DNA of 52,008 bases, taken from positions 1-52,008 of the forward strand of contig PS015352.1 of NCBI GenBank assembly GCA_048213135.1. Reading direction: 5' to 3'. Of this stretch, positions 33,280-45,418 are shown one piece after another. A program made the position numbers and the translations under genes. Source of the DNA: Reclinomonas americana ATCC 50394. Taxonomy: Eukaryota; Jakobida; Jakobea; Jakobida. Position 1 is the first letter of the stretch, and every line of letters starts with the position of its first letter. The notes under the pieces are model-generated. The model had not been told where the DNA came from, did not search any database, and saw only the letters and a list, made by a program, of their open reading frames with translations.

Positions 33280-33880
33280 GTCACATTCACTTGCACCCTT
33301 CACGACTCCTCCCACTCTCGTTTTCCTCACCTCGTCTCGTCTCGTCTCGCTCTTTCTTGTGTCTTCTATTGCCTTCCTTTCTTGGCCTTTCTTCTCCCCA
33401 TTGTCCCCTTCCCGTGAGCCGCTCTTGTTGCTTTTCGTTGATCTCTTTTCACTTGCATCCTTCACGCCGCCTCCCACTCTCACTCTCCTTCTCCTCACCT
33501 CTCTGTGCTTCAAGGACTTCCCTTTTCGGTCCCTTTCTCCTTGCTTGATCTCTTTTCACTTGCATCCTTCACGACTCCCCCCACTCTCCTTCTCCCCACC
33601 TCGTCTCGTCTCGTTTCGCTCTTTCTTGTGTCTTTTATTGCCTTCCTTTCTTGGCCTCTCTCCTCTCCATTGTCCCCTTCCCGTGAGCCGCCCTTGTTGC
33701 ATTTCGTTGATCTCTTTTCACTTGCATCCTTCACGCCTCCTCTCGCTCTCTTTCTCCTTCACCTCGTTTCGCTCTTCACTATGCTTCAAGGTCTTCCCTT
33801 TTCGGTCCCTTTCTCCTTCCTTGATCTCTATTCACTGGCATCCTTCACGACTCCTCCAACTCTCTTTCTTCTTCACCTCG
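33280..33880. repeat. CT-rich higher-order tandem repeat, period about 270 bp
   Basis: TTCACTTGCATCCTTCACG recurs at about 33289, 33450, 33555, 33719 and 33831. Spacing alternates between about 162 and 108, so two subunits form a unit of 266-276 bp. TTTCTTGGCC and CCCCTTCCCGTGAGCCG mark the long subunit. Confidence 0.85.
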
Positions 33881-34308
33881 TTTCGTTCTCTCCTGTGTCA
33901 GCTGATCGCTCTTCAATAGCTTCCCTTTCAATGCCTCCCTCCTGTCTTCATCGTCCGCTTCTCAATATCCGCCCTTTTTCTCCTTCCTTCATGTAATGCA
34001 CTTGCATTGTTCATGCCTCCGTGCGCCCACTCTCTCTTTCTTCTTGTCTCGCATTGTTCTGCGTCGTGTCGATTGAGGGATGCTTGCTCGTCACTGTGCC
34101 ACGTTCTTCGCTTGCTATCCGGATCCTCTTCCTCCCCACTCCGATTTGTGCCTACCCGCTCTTCTCTTCCTTGTGCACCCACGTAATGGCAGCACGCTAC
34201 TCCTCTCTCATTCTCCTCATTGCATCCCGTTCGCCGATGTCTGTCCTCTTGCTTCACAATCCACTCTCTCTATCTGATTGTTTCTTCTTGCCTTTGTTCC
34301 TGTCGCGC

Positions 34309-34608
34309 GCAGTGTTGGACGGTTGAGGGGGACACACTGGATGGGTATACTCTGTCGTCGTTACTCCCGATGGCCAGCACATCATGAGTGGGAGTGCGGA
34401 TAAATCGATCCGAGTGTGGTCCGCGCCGCGTGGCCCGGCAGGACAAGAGGTTGCGGCCGCACGATCAGCTGTGCTGGCCATCAACGAGCTGCTTGCCGAA
34501 GAAGATGACTGTGACTGGATTCTCGTCGATGTTGTGCTGCGGTGTTTTGTGTTGGAGGATGCAGAGGTGATTGAACGCCGTGCGCCTGGATGGTGCTGGA
34601 CGGAGTGA
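34309..34608 (+). pseudogene. Degenerate WD40 array remnant (last blade plus LRCF domain)
   Basis: After a possible acceptor (GCGCGCAG at about 34310) one blade is visible (GWVYSVVVTPDGQHIMSG; DKSIRVWSAPRG). It is followed by AARSAVLAINELL and VVLRCFVLEDAEVIE, the array C-terminal domain in diverged form. An extra base near 34325 puts a TGA in front of the blade frame. There are no upstream blades, only CT repeats. It is the oldest-looking member and marks the left edge of the array. Confidence 0.65.
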
Positions 34609-35481
34609 GCTCAATGAATGTACGATGACTGATGGCTGTCACTGCGCGACTCTCTCATGTTGACCGCCACACCGCCTCACACGTGCTTCTCCACTGCCTT
34701 GCCAAGTGCAGGCAGCCGGAAAGCAGATACAGCACATTGCAGTGCAGTGCAGTGGGATTGCAAGAAGAGCATGCCGAGTGCGATGGATGTGTGTGGGTGG
34801 TTGAGATGAGGCCATGGAATGAACAGACACGCGCGTGTTGCTCGGCATTGAGCGAGCCCTCGCTCTCCCACCCACACACACACACCTTGTGCTTGTGCCT
34901 TCATGTCACCTTGTCATTCGAACGCGGCGTTGAAGCAGCGGGCACCATCGCCAGCCTCCCCCTCTCACACTGGCACCGCATGAACACGGAGAGCGCGTCA
35001 AGCATCGATTCAGACGGCCACTCTTCTCGTTACACACGCCACGGGGAGAGGGAGTGCACTTGCGCCGCGAACTCGTTTCCCGCGCGTGCGTGTGTGCCCT
35101 GATAACTGGCGTGGCGCACACAACTCAAACGTTGTGAAGCCTCTTGGCTCTCTTTCTGAATCGCGTGCTGCTGCCCCTCCAACCGACTCACATGCGTGGC
35201 TCGGAGGGAGTTGATGCTCGTGGCGTGTCGAGTTAGAACAGGCTCGGCGTGCTGCATGCATGCACCTTCAATGCCGCAACATCTCACTCACATCGCAGTT
35301 GGAGAATGGAGCACCAAGACGAGGCTGCGGAGAGACAGGGGGCACTGAGACACAGACAGCACCGCGAGGCGCACACGCGCGAGAGAGAAAGAGGATGTTG
35401 ATGTTCTGTCGGATGAATCAGAGTTGGTGCTTTACTTCTTATCTATTCACACACACACACGCACACACATACACACACACA

Positions 35482-35513
<32 letters not shown>

Positions 35514-35599
35514 CTCTCACCCACTCACGCACTCTCACCCACTCACACACTCTCTCTCTCTCTCACACACACGCGCGCACACACAAATTCACACGGAGA
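34609..35599. other. Array left flank, non-coding
   Basis: No exon supported. It does not resemble the 2.1-kb intergenic part of later units. CA/CGCA microsatellites fill 35445-35590, directly in front of the first complete array gene. Confidence 0.5.
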
Positions 35600-36515
35600 A
35601 TGACAGCAAAGGTGGGAATGTATGCACTTTGCGTGGTTGGTGTCTGCGCGTGCATTCGTGTGCTTGTGCATCGTGTGCAGTTGTTGTTTGTGTTGTTATG
35701 CTTGTCTTTGATTGCTGCTGCGTGCGTCTCACTGCGAGTGGCACAGATCATTCAGAGTCCCGCTTCGGTGCGGTCCGTCGCCGTCACTCCCGATTGCCAG
35801 CACATTGTTGGTGGGTGCATGGACAGCACTGTTCGAATGTGGTCACTGGCGAGTGGCAAAGAGGTGCGACGGCTGGAGGGACACACTGCGTGGTTGCAGT
35901 CTGTCGCCGTCACCCCTGATGGCCTTCACATCGTGAGTGGANNNNNNNNNNNNNNNNNNNNATAATGCGGGTATGGTTGCTGGCGAGTGGGGAGGAGGTA
36001 CTGCGGTTGGAGGGGCACATTGGCTTGGCGCTCTCTACACTCCCGATGGTCGACACATTGTGAGTGGCGGTGGGGACGAGACAGTGCGAATATTGTCACT
36101 GGTAAGTGGGATGGAAGTGCGACGACTAGAAGGACACACTGGAAGGGTGTGCGCCGTCGCTGTTACTCCCGACGGTCAGCATATTGTGAGTGGGAGCGAG
36201 GACAGCACCGTGCGGATGTGGTCTTTGGCGAGTGGCGAGGAAGTACGACAGTTGGAGCGACACACTGGATGGGTGTCGTCTGTGGCCGTCTCTCCCGATG
36301 GTCTCCACATTGTGAGTGCGGGTGGCATTGACGGGACGATACGAGTGTGGTCCACGCCGCGCGGCCTTGCTCACCTCGAACTCGACGCCGCGCGCTCGGC
36401 CATGCAAGCCGTGCAGGAGATGCAGGAGGATGAAGTAGATTCACGATGCCTTCCCGAGCTGGTTCTGCGCTGTTTCATCGTCGAAGATGCCGAGGTCGTC
36501 CTTTTTCGGTGCTGA
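35600..36515 (+). CDS. Array WD40 gene A (five blades seen, gap and frameshift)
   Basis: Exon 1 is 35600-35611 (MTAK). The intron is 35612-35746 and exon 2 starts 35747 (IIQSPASVRSVAVTPDC). A 20-N join at 35942-35961 interrupts blade 2. Near 36034-36037 seven bases are missing relative to sister copies, so the frame shifts. After that it continues cleanly through three blades to the C-terminal domain (ARSAMQAVQEMQEDEVDS; LPELVLRCFIVEDAEV; end VLFRC). It may be a collapsed assembly of a longer gene or a pseudogene. The upstream E2F-like element of the other copies is absent and replaced by CA repeats. Confidence 0.6.
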
Positions 36516-36965
36516 GGTGGTGAGTCGGAGGGAGGGAAGGTGGCTGCTGGTGACTGGGAGTTGTTTTTTCGTGTCTTGTGCGGGGGTGCGGGTGATCATG
36601 CGGGATGCAGGTGGGGGTACAGAGGAAGACAGAGGAAGAGAGTGAGATTGTAGTTGATGGTGAAGAATCGTTCCCCCGTGTTTGTTGCCCTGTCATGTAC
36701 ACGTGAATGTGATTGTGCGGGCGTGAAGCATGTCTCCCTCTGTTTACGTGTCTCTTTCTCACCTCCATTTGTGTGCAAGTGCGATGAATCACTTGGGAGT
36801 CTCTTGCGTTTTTTTGTCTTGTTGTGAAGTCTGTTGTGCGTGCATCTTTCGTCGCCCATGTACGTGCCTCAGGAGAGCGAGTCACCGACGATTGTCTCCT
36901 CGTTTGCACACTTCCTTGGCGCCACTACTCTGCTTNNNNNNNNNNNNNNNNNNNNATGTCTTGTC

Positions 36966-37014
<49 letters not shown>

Positions 37015-38652
37015 CCTTACAGAGTCTCTATCTTTCTCCACCATCTCTCTCCTTTGTGCGCTCATCTGCCTCCCCAGTCATCCACCCCTCCTTGCCGCAC
37101 ACGCTCAAGGCCGAGCATGCTTCTCTACTCATGTTGCACCGACTGCCATCCTGCCAGTTCATCATGGTGAGCTTCTAGATACCGAAGTGTGTGAGATGGC
37201 CCGACTGCATTCTGACTCTTCTCTCTCTCTATCTCTATCACAGAACCGGCCCTCGGCTGTCCTCTTGCCCAAACGCGTGTTGGTATCAGGTGCTGATTGG
37301 TGTGTTCGCCACGTGTGACAGAGCAGATTTCTCTCCTCTTCCTCCATGCCTTTGCTCACAGCACACCGGCATGCAGAGACCATGGAAAGCATGTCGTGAC
37401 GATGACAGACGTGCTGTGCATTGCCCATTGCCGGCTGTCACCTCGCTCAGTCGGCTCCACACCTGAATCCCAGCAATGCACGATGCAAGTGTTGGCCTTG
37501 TTCGTCTTGATTTCTCTTTCCTCCTTCCACTCACCTCACTCATGCAGGCCGCACATGCTATGGAGAGCGTGGCTGGGTGGATGTACATATGCGCGCGTGC
37601 CGTGCTGTGCGATGGTGGCCTGGTTGGTGGATCGTATTAAATCCCGACTTGCAAGTCTGAGTGGAGTGTGCGCCGTTGCCGCCGTCTCTGTCGAGTGACG
37701 ATGGTGTTGGCCATGGAAGACTGCAGACGCGTGCTCGGCAATCTACTCATGGGTTGTCGTGTTTCCCGATGGGTGACCTGGTCGGTGGATCGTTCTCGAT
37801 CCCGGTTGGCAAGTCGGAGCGGATCGATGGTATGCGCTTCTTGGTTGCTGCTGTCGCCGCCAAGTAATGATGGTGATGGCCATGGGAGACTGCAGACTCG
37901 TGTCAGGCTAGCAACACGTGGTGCGTGCGTGTTCTGTATCTGCGTTGAGGAGCATTGGTGAGACTTGGAGATTGACTGACTCAGTTCTGTGTGACAGGCG
38001 TGCTGGCAAGTGACTGGCATGCGAAGACACGTGGTTCCGTGTCACACAGTGCATGCATGAGACGATTCACCGACCGAATGTGAGTGTGATTGAAGTCACG
38101 AGGCATTGATTGTGATCTGGGTGAAGGGGAGGCGAGTCTCACGTCACAGCTGCCTGTTCCGTCGCTGTGCTGCTGTACTGGTCGTTCCTCTCTTGTTCCT
38201 TGTGCCATCATCGTGCCCTCATCAACCTCGCTGTGGGCCGATCCAAGGAGGCTTGAGGTTTCGAAGACTCGGCGCTCATTGGATTCTCGGGTGCAGGGCC
38301 ACAGCTGCATATCCAAGCAACCCGACATGCCAGTCCTTGGTGACAGAGTATGCAGGTCAGTTGAAAGAGAGTGTCGCTGGACAGCAGCACGGTGCAGTGG
38401 AGCGTCACCTTGAGTCACCACCACCACCTTGCTTGTCCATTCTGTCGATTTCGCATCGACGAGTCCCATGTCGGTCTTCGAGAGCCCACACGCATCAACG
38501 AAGCCACATCGTTCACACACCACCGCATGATATGTGGCTTGCTGGCTGCAGCCTGGCGAGGGATGCGGGACGTCTCAGAGCAAGACGGGAGAAAAAGGCG
38601 GGAAACAGTGACAATCCCGAGCGAGCAACTCACACACACACACACACGGAGA
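36516..38652. repeat. Array intergenic unit A/B, about 2.1 kb
   Basis: Homologous to 39843-42014, 43325-45418, 46588-48757 and 49917-52001. It contains CT tracts, exon-like islands without a common open frame, and a 20-N join at 36936-36955. A subrepeat beginning near GGCCTGGT(C/T)GGTGGATCG is present twice, at about 37617 and 37775. No gene is supported on either strand. Confidence 0.7.
38584..38625 (+). promoter_or_regulatory. Conserved element upstream of WD40 gene B (paired GGCGGGAA-like)
   Basis: GACGGGAGAAAAAGGCGGGAAAC followed by AGTGACAATCCCGAGCGAGC lies 30-70 bp before the ATG. Very similar blocks precede genes C (41946), D (45348), E (48683) and F (51910). GGCGGGAA matches an E2F/DP site; the role is inferred. 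Confidence 0.5.
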
Positions 38653-39842
38653 ATGGCAACAAAGGTGTGGATGTATGCGCACTTTCGCGCGGTTGATGTC
38701 TGTGCGTACATTCGTGTGCGTGTGCATGTGTGCGGTTGTTGTTGTGCGTGTCTTCGAATGTTGCTGTGCGTGTCTTCGAATGTTGATGTGCGTGTGCGCC
38801 TCACTGCGAGTGCTTGATACAGATCATTCAGAATATCGCTTCAGTGCGATCCGTCGCCGTCACTCCCGATGGCAAGCACATTGTCAGTGGTAGCTATGAC
38901 AAAACAGTTCGAGTGTGGTCGCTGGCGAGTGGCAAGGAGGTGCGGCGGCTTGAGGGGCACGCTGATGTGGTGTTTTCTGTCGCCGTCACCCCTGAAGGCC
39001 AGCACGTTGTGAGTGGGAGCGGAGACTCTACCGTGCGTGTGTGGTCGCTGGCGAGTGGGGAGGAGGTGCGACGGCTGGTGGGACACACTGGATGGGTGTG
39101 TTGTGTCGTCGTAACCCCCGATGGTCAGCACATTGTAAGTGGGGGTGAAGACAACACAGTGCGAGTGTGGTCTCTGGCAAGTGGGGAAGAGCTGCGACGG
39201 CTGGAGGGACACGCCGACAAGGTGTGGTCAGTCGCCGTCACTCCTGATGGTCAACACATTGTCAGTGGCGGTGGAGACAACACCGTGCGAGTGTGGTTGC
39301 TGGCGAGTGGGGTAGAAGTGCGACGGTTGGAAGGACACACTAGATGGGTGATTTCAGTCGCTGTTACTCCAGACGGTCAGCATATCGTGAGTGGGAGCGG
39401 GGACTGCACCGTGCGAGTGTGGTCAGTTACGAGCGGAGAAGAGGTGAGACGGTTGGAGAGACACACTGAATATGTACATTCTGTCGCCGTCTCTCCCGAC
39501 GGTCAGCATATTGTGAGTGGGAGCGAGGACAGCACCGTGCGGGTATGGTCTCTGGCGAGTGGCGAGGAAGTACGACGGTTGGATGGACACACTGGATGGG
39601 TTTCGTCCGTGGCCGTCTCTCGCGATGGTCTCCACATTGTGAGTGCGGGTGGCTATGATGAGACGGTGCGAGTGTGGTCCACGCCGCGTGGCCTCGCTCG
39701 CTTCGAACTCGACGCCGCGCGCTCGGCCATGCGGGCTGTGCAGGAGATGCAGGATGAGGAAGAAGATTCACGATGCCTTCCCGAGCTGGTTCTGCGTTGT
39801 TTCATCGTCGAAGATGCCGAGGTCGTCCTTTTCCGGTGCTGA
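38653..39842 (+). CDS. Array WD40 gene B, 343 aa, seven blades plus LRCF domain
   Basis: Exon 1 is 38653-38664 (MATK), the intron 38665-38822 (GTGTGG...ATACAG), and exon 2 38823-39842. The protein starts MATKIIQNIASVRSVAV. Seven WD blades of about 42 aa follow, each close to VxSVAVTPDGQHIVSGSGD plus TVRVWSLASGEEVRRLEGH. Blades are nearly interchangeable. The domain after blade 7 runs STPRGLARFELDAARSAM then RCLPELVLRCFIVEDAEV and ends VLFRC. An intact propeller should bind a partner on its top face; which one is unknown. Reading straight through the intron gives an open frame in gene A only, which supports the intron in the others. Confidence 0.85.
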
Positions 39843-42014
39843 GAAGGTGAGTCGAAGAGAGGGAGAGCGGTGGCTGCTGGTTATTGTGAGTTGTTTTTCG
39901 TGTCTTGTGCGGGGGTGCGGGTGATCATGCGGGTGCAGATTGAAGAAGAGAGGATGACAGACGAGAGGAGAGAAGTCGACGTGGATGATGCAGAACTGTT
40001 CTCTGTGCTTGTTGCCCTATCATGTGATTGAGAGAGAGGTAGTGAAGCACGTCTCTCTTTCTGCATGCGTGCCTCTTTCTCACCTCCATTTTGTGTGTGC
40101 AAGTGCGATGAATCAATTGGTAGTCTGTTGTGCCTCTGTGATGTCTGTTGTGCGTGCATCTTCCGTCGCTGATATACGTGCCTCATGAGAGCAAGTCGCC
40201 GATGATTATTCCCTCGCGTCTCGTTTTGCGCACCTCCTTGGCATCACTGCTCTGCTTCCCATTGTGCCTGTGCGCCGTGGACATTCTCCTTCCGACTCTG
40301 CAGGATGCATGTCATTCCGCTCTCGAGCCCTCCTTCTCTGTCCCTTGTAGAGTCTCTATCTCTCTCTTTCTTTCTCCACCGTCTTCCTCCTTTGTGCGCT
40401 CATCTGACTCCCCAGCCATGTGCCCCATCCTTTCTGCACACGCTAGAGGCCGAGCATGCTTCCCTACTGCCAGTTCATAATGGTGAGCTTCTCGATACCG
40501 AAAGTATGTGAGGTTACATACCTGCATGCTGACTCTGCTCTCTCTCTCCTTTGAAGGGTGGGGTTGGTGCAGAAGCATCCCTCGGCTTGCCTCTTGACAA
40601 AACCGCGTGTTGGTATCAGGTGCTGATAGGTGTTCGTCATTGAGACAGAGCAGATATCTTTCTCCTTCCTCCATTCTTTTGCTCACATTGCACCGACATG
40701 CAGACACCTTAGGGGCAGGTCCCCCTCGTTGTTCCGTAATGATTGCAGACGTGCTGTGCATCGCCCGCTGCCGGCTGTCACCTCACTCACTCGGCTCCAC
40801 ACCTGAATCCCACCAATGCACGATGCAGGTGTGTGGACTTGTTCGGCGTGATTTTTCTCTCCTCCTTCCCTCCCACTCACCTTATTCATGCAAGTCGTGC
40901 AGGTCATGGAGAGCGTGGCGTGGGTGGGTGAATACATGCGTACCGTGATGTGCGATTGTGGCCTGGTTGGTGGATCGTTTTCAATCCCGGCTGGCAAGTC
41001 GGAGCGGATCGATGATGTGCGCACCTTGGCTGCCGCCGTCTCTGTCGAGTAATGATGCCAGTGGCCGTGGGAGACAGCAGACGCGTGCTCGGCAATCTAC
41101 TCATGGTGGACACATGCGTGTCGTGTTTCCCGATGGGTGGCCTGGTCGGTGGATCGTTTTCGATCCCGGTTGGCAAGTCAGAGCGGATCGATGATGTGCG
41201 CTTCTTGGTTGCTGCTATCGCCGCCAAGTAATGATGGTGATGGCCATGAGAGACTGCAGACGCGCGCGCGGCCTGGTGCGTACGTGTTCTGCATCTGCGT
41301 TGAGGAGTAAGTTGGTGAGACTTGGAGATTTGACTAACTCAATTCTGTGTGACAGGCGTGCTGGCAAGTGACTCGTCACTGGCATGCGAAGACACGTGGT
41401 TCCGTGCCACACAGTGCATGCGTGAGATGATTCACCGACCGACTGTGAGTGTGATTGAAGGGACGAGGCATTGACTGTGACTTGGGTGAGAGGAGGCGAG
41501 CCTCACGACGCAGCTGCCTCGTCCATCGCTGTGCTCTCTTGTTCCTTGTGGCTCTCTTTCTTCGTCATGCCCTCGTCAACCTCGCTGTGGGCCGATCAAA
41601 GGAGGCTTGAGGTTTCGAAAACTCGGTGCTCATTGGATTCTCGGGTGTGCCGTGGCATCAGCACACCAGGGCCACAGCTGCGTATCCAAGCAGCCCGACA
41701 CGCCAGTCCTCGTTGAGAGAGAATGCAGGTCAGTTGAAAGAGAGTGTCGCTGGACAGCAGCAAGGTGCAGTGGAGCGACAACCTCGTGTCATCACCACCA
41801 CCTTGCATGTCCATCCTGCCGATTTCTCATCGACCTGTCCCATGTCGGTCGTCGAAAGTTCACACGCATCAAAGAAGCCATACTGCTGTATGCTGTGTGG
41901 GGTACTGGCTGCAGCCTGGCGAGGGATGGGCGACGCCTAAGAGCAAGGCGGGAGAAGAAAGGCGGGAAACAGTGACAATCCCGCAGCGAGCAATCACACT
42001 CACAGACACGGAGA
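39843..42014. repeat. Array intergenic unit B/C
   Basis: Copy of the 2.1-kb unit. The subrepeat occurs twice (about 40961 and 41141, 180 bp apart). A conserved block before the gene has TGCGAAGACACGTGGTTCCG (with a CACGTG E-box) near 41389 and the paired GGCGGGA element at 41946-41970. Confidence 0.7.
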
Positions 42015-43324
42015 ATGGCAACAAAGGTGTGAATGTGTGCGCACTTTTGCGTGTTTGGTGTCTGTACGTGCATTCGTGTGCTTGTGCATGTGTGCGGTTG
42101 CTGTTTGTGCATGTGCGTGTCTTCGAATGTCGCTGCTGTGTGTGCGTCTCACCGCGAATGGATCGGCACAGATCATTCAAAGTCTCGATGTGGTGAGGTC
42201 CGTCGCCGTCACTCCCGATGGCAACCACATTGTTGGTGGATGTGACGACGGCACCATCCGAGTGTGGTCTCTGGCGAGTGGGGAAGAAGAGCGACGACTG
42301 GGTGGACACTCTAGAACGGTGTGGTCTGTCGCCGTCACCCCTGATAATCAGCACATCGTGAGTGGAAGTGGAGACCGTACCGTACGTGTCTGGTCTTTGG
42401 CAAGTGGAGAAGAAGTGCGACGGTTTGAGGGACACACCAATGCGGTGTTGTCTGTCGCCGTCGCCTTCGATGGCCAGCACATTGTCAGCGGCGGCTATGA
42501 CTGCACAATACGAGTGTGGTCTCTGGCGAGTGGGGAAGAGGTGCGACGGATGGAAGGACACGCTGCAAGGGTGTTGTCTGTCGCTGTCACCCCTGATAGT
42601 GAGCACATTGTTAGCGGGAGCGGAGACAGCACCGTGCGAGTGTGGTTGCTGGCGAGCGGGGAGGAAGTGCGACGGCTGAGGGGCACACTGGCTTGGTGTA
42701 CTCTGTTGCCGTCACTTACGATGGTCAGCACATCGTGAGTGGCAGTCACGATAACACGGTGAGAGTGTGGTCTCTGGCGAGTGGGGAGGAAGTGCGACGG
42801 CTGGAGGGACACACTGGATGGGTGTATTGTGTCGCCGTCACCCCTGATGGTCAGCACATCGTAAGCGGGGGTGGAGACCGCACCCTGCGAGTATGGTCGC
42901 TGATGAGTGGTGACCAAGTGCGACGTTTCGAGGGACACACTTCATGCGTGTCGTCTGTCACCGTCTCTCTCGATGGTCAGCACATTGTTAGTGCGGGTGC
43001 GGAGACAGCACCATTCAGGTGTGGTCTCTGGCGAGTGGCGAGGAGATGCGACGGTTGGAGGGACACACGCACCTGGTGATATCAGTTGCCGTCTCTCCCG
43101 ATGGTCTGCACATTGTGAGTGCCGGTTGTCAAGACCATAGCGTGCGAGTGTGGTCCACGTCGCGTGGCCTTGCTCGCTTCGAACTCGACGCTGCGCGGTC
43201 GGCCATGCTGGCTTTGCTGGAGATGCAGGAGGACGAGGAGGAAGTAGATTCACGATGCCTTCCCGAGCTGGTTCTGCGCTGCTTCATCGCCGAGGATGCC
43301 GAGGTCGTCCTTTTCCGGTGCTGA
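42015..43324 (+). pseudogene. Array WD40 gene C, eight blades, two single-base frameshifts
   Basis: Exon 1 is 42015-42026 (MATK), the intron 42027-42171, and exon 2 from 42172 (IIQSLDVVRSVAVTPDG). Four blades are in frame. Then one G is missing near 42678 (GACGGCTGAGGGGC where sisters have CTGGAGGGGC), and a second near 42999 (GCGGGTGCGGAGAC). Past each break the next frame continues with clean blades, giving eight in all and an intact C-terminal domain (LPELVLRCFIAEDAEV). Two losses do not restore frame, so as written the product stops after blade four. The conserved downstream sequence means either very recent loss or sequencing errors in G runs. Confidence 0.7.
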
Positions 43325-45418
43325 GAAGGTGAGTCGGAGGGAGGGAGAGTGGTGGCTGCTGGTGATTGTGAGTTGTTTCCGTGTCGTGCGAGGGAGAGTG
43401 GGTGATCACGCGGGATGCAGGTGGGGAAGAGAGGATGACAGAGGAGAGAGATCGCGATCGAGGTATCGCTGTTGATGGTGGTGAATTCTTCTCCCGTGTT
43501 TGTTGCCCTGTACATGTGAATGAGAGTGAGTGGGCGAGGAGCATGTCTCCCTCTGTTGGCGTGTCTCTTTCTCACCTCTATTTGTGTGTGCCAGCGCGAT
43601 GAATCACGTGGAAATCTGGTGTGTCAATTTGTATCGTTGTGATATTTATTGTGCGTGCTTCTTCCGTCGTTCGTGTATGCGCCTCTGGAGGGCGAGTCGC
43701 CGATGATTATTCCCTCGCGTCTTGTTTTGCACACTTCCTTGGCGCCACCACCCTGCTTCCCATTGTGCGCATACATGCACGCCGCGGGCATTTTCATCCC
43801 AGCTTCGCAGGATGCATGTCATTCCGGTCATCTCTATCGATATCTGTCCCTTGTAGAGTCTCTTTCTCTCTCTCTTTCTCCACCGTCTCCCTCCTTCGTG
43901 TGCTCATTTGCCTCCCCAGTCATCCACCCCATCCTTCCCGCACAAGCTCGATCCGAGTATCTGCTCAAGATGCGCCGGCTGCGATTTAGCCATCGTGTTG
44001 GGCCGTCCATTATGGTGAGCATCCCGACTCCCAAGTGTGTGGGATGGCATGACTGCATGCTGACTCTACTTTCTCTCTCTTTCTCTCCCTTGCAGGATGG
44101 ATGTGTGTGCAGAAGCTTCCCTCGCCTTGCCTCTTGCCCAAATGCGTGTTGGCATCAGGTGCTGATCGGTGGTGGGGAGCCGAGTGAGTGGGTGTAAGCC
44201 GGCCATGGGCAATGCACAGAACACCGTTCATTGTCACGGCCAACGGCAAGCACATATTTCCATGGTGTCTGCATGTCGGTGCAATGTGAGCAAAGCATGG
44301 AGGGAGGAGAGACATCTGCTCTGTCTCACTGACGAACTCTCGCATCCCACCATGCACAAAGCAGGTGTGTGGCCTTGTTCGTCGTGATCTCTCTTTCCTT
44401 CTTCCCTCCACTCACCTCATTCATGCAGGTCGTGCAGGCCATGGAGAGCGTGGCTGGGTGGGTGTACACCTGCGTGCCATGATGTGCGACATGGTGGCCT
44501 GGTCGGTGGATCGTTTCAATCCCGCCTGGCAGGTCGGAACGGATAGATTATGTGCGCGCCTTGGCTGTTGCTGTTTCTGCCGAGTGATGATGCTGGTGGC
44601 CATGGGGGACTTTAGACGCGTGCGAGGCCAGCAACACATGGTGCTTGCGTGTTCTGCGTCTGCGTTTAAAAAAAAGAAGTCGGTGAGACTTGGAGACAGA
44701 CTGACTCAATTCTGTGTGTGATCTGAACACAGGCGTGCTGGCAAGTGACTGGCATGCGAAAACACGTGGTTCCGTGCCACACAGTACATGCGTGAGACGT
44801 TTCGCCGAACGAATGTGAGTGTGATTGAAGGCGAAGCATTGACTGTGACTTGGGTGAGAGGAGGCGAGCCTCACGACGCAGCTGCCTCGTCCATCGCTGT
44901 GCTAGCTGCTGTACTGGTCGCTCCTCTCCTGTCCCTGTGACTCTCCTTCTTCGTCGTGCAGTCATGACTTGCACCTCGTCAGCTTCGCTGTGGGCCGATC
45001 CAAGGAGGCTTGAGGTTTCGAAGACTCGGTGCTCCATGGATTCTCGGGTGTGCCGTGGCATCAGCACAACAGGGGCACAGCTGCATGTCTAAGCAGACCG
45101 ACATGCCAGTCCTCGTTGACAGAGAATGCTGGTCAGTCGAAAGAGAGTGTCGCTGGACAGCAGCGCGATGCAGTGGAGCGCCATCTTGTGTCGCCAGCAT
45201 GTCCATTCTGCCGATTTCTCATCGACGAGTCACATGTTGGTCTTCGAAAGCCCGCACGCATCAAAGAAGCCACATTGCTCTCATACTGCTTTATGTTGTG
45301 TGGCGTACTGGCTGCAGCCTGGCGAGGGATGGACGACGTCTCAGAGCAAGGCGGGAGAAGAAAGGCGGGAAACAGTGACAATCCCGAGCGAGCAAATCAC
45401 ACACACAACGCACGGAGA
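43325..45418. repeat. Array intergenic unit C/D
   Basis: Copy of the 2.1-kb unit with only one subrepeat (about 44501). The paired GGCGGGA element is at 45348-45374. No gene supported. Confidence 0.7.

Noticed and set aside
36516-38652. A second gene in each array spacer (for example around 37080-37170)
   Set aside because: Exon-like islands with GT/AG borders exist, but the reading frame is not kept between the spacer copies.
38653-38822. Reading the array genes straight through from ATGGCAACAAAG without splicing
   Set aside because: In copies C, D and E the next codon is TGA (AAGGTGTGA), and B has a stop before the propeller. Only A stays open, so an intron is the consistent solution.
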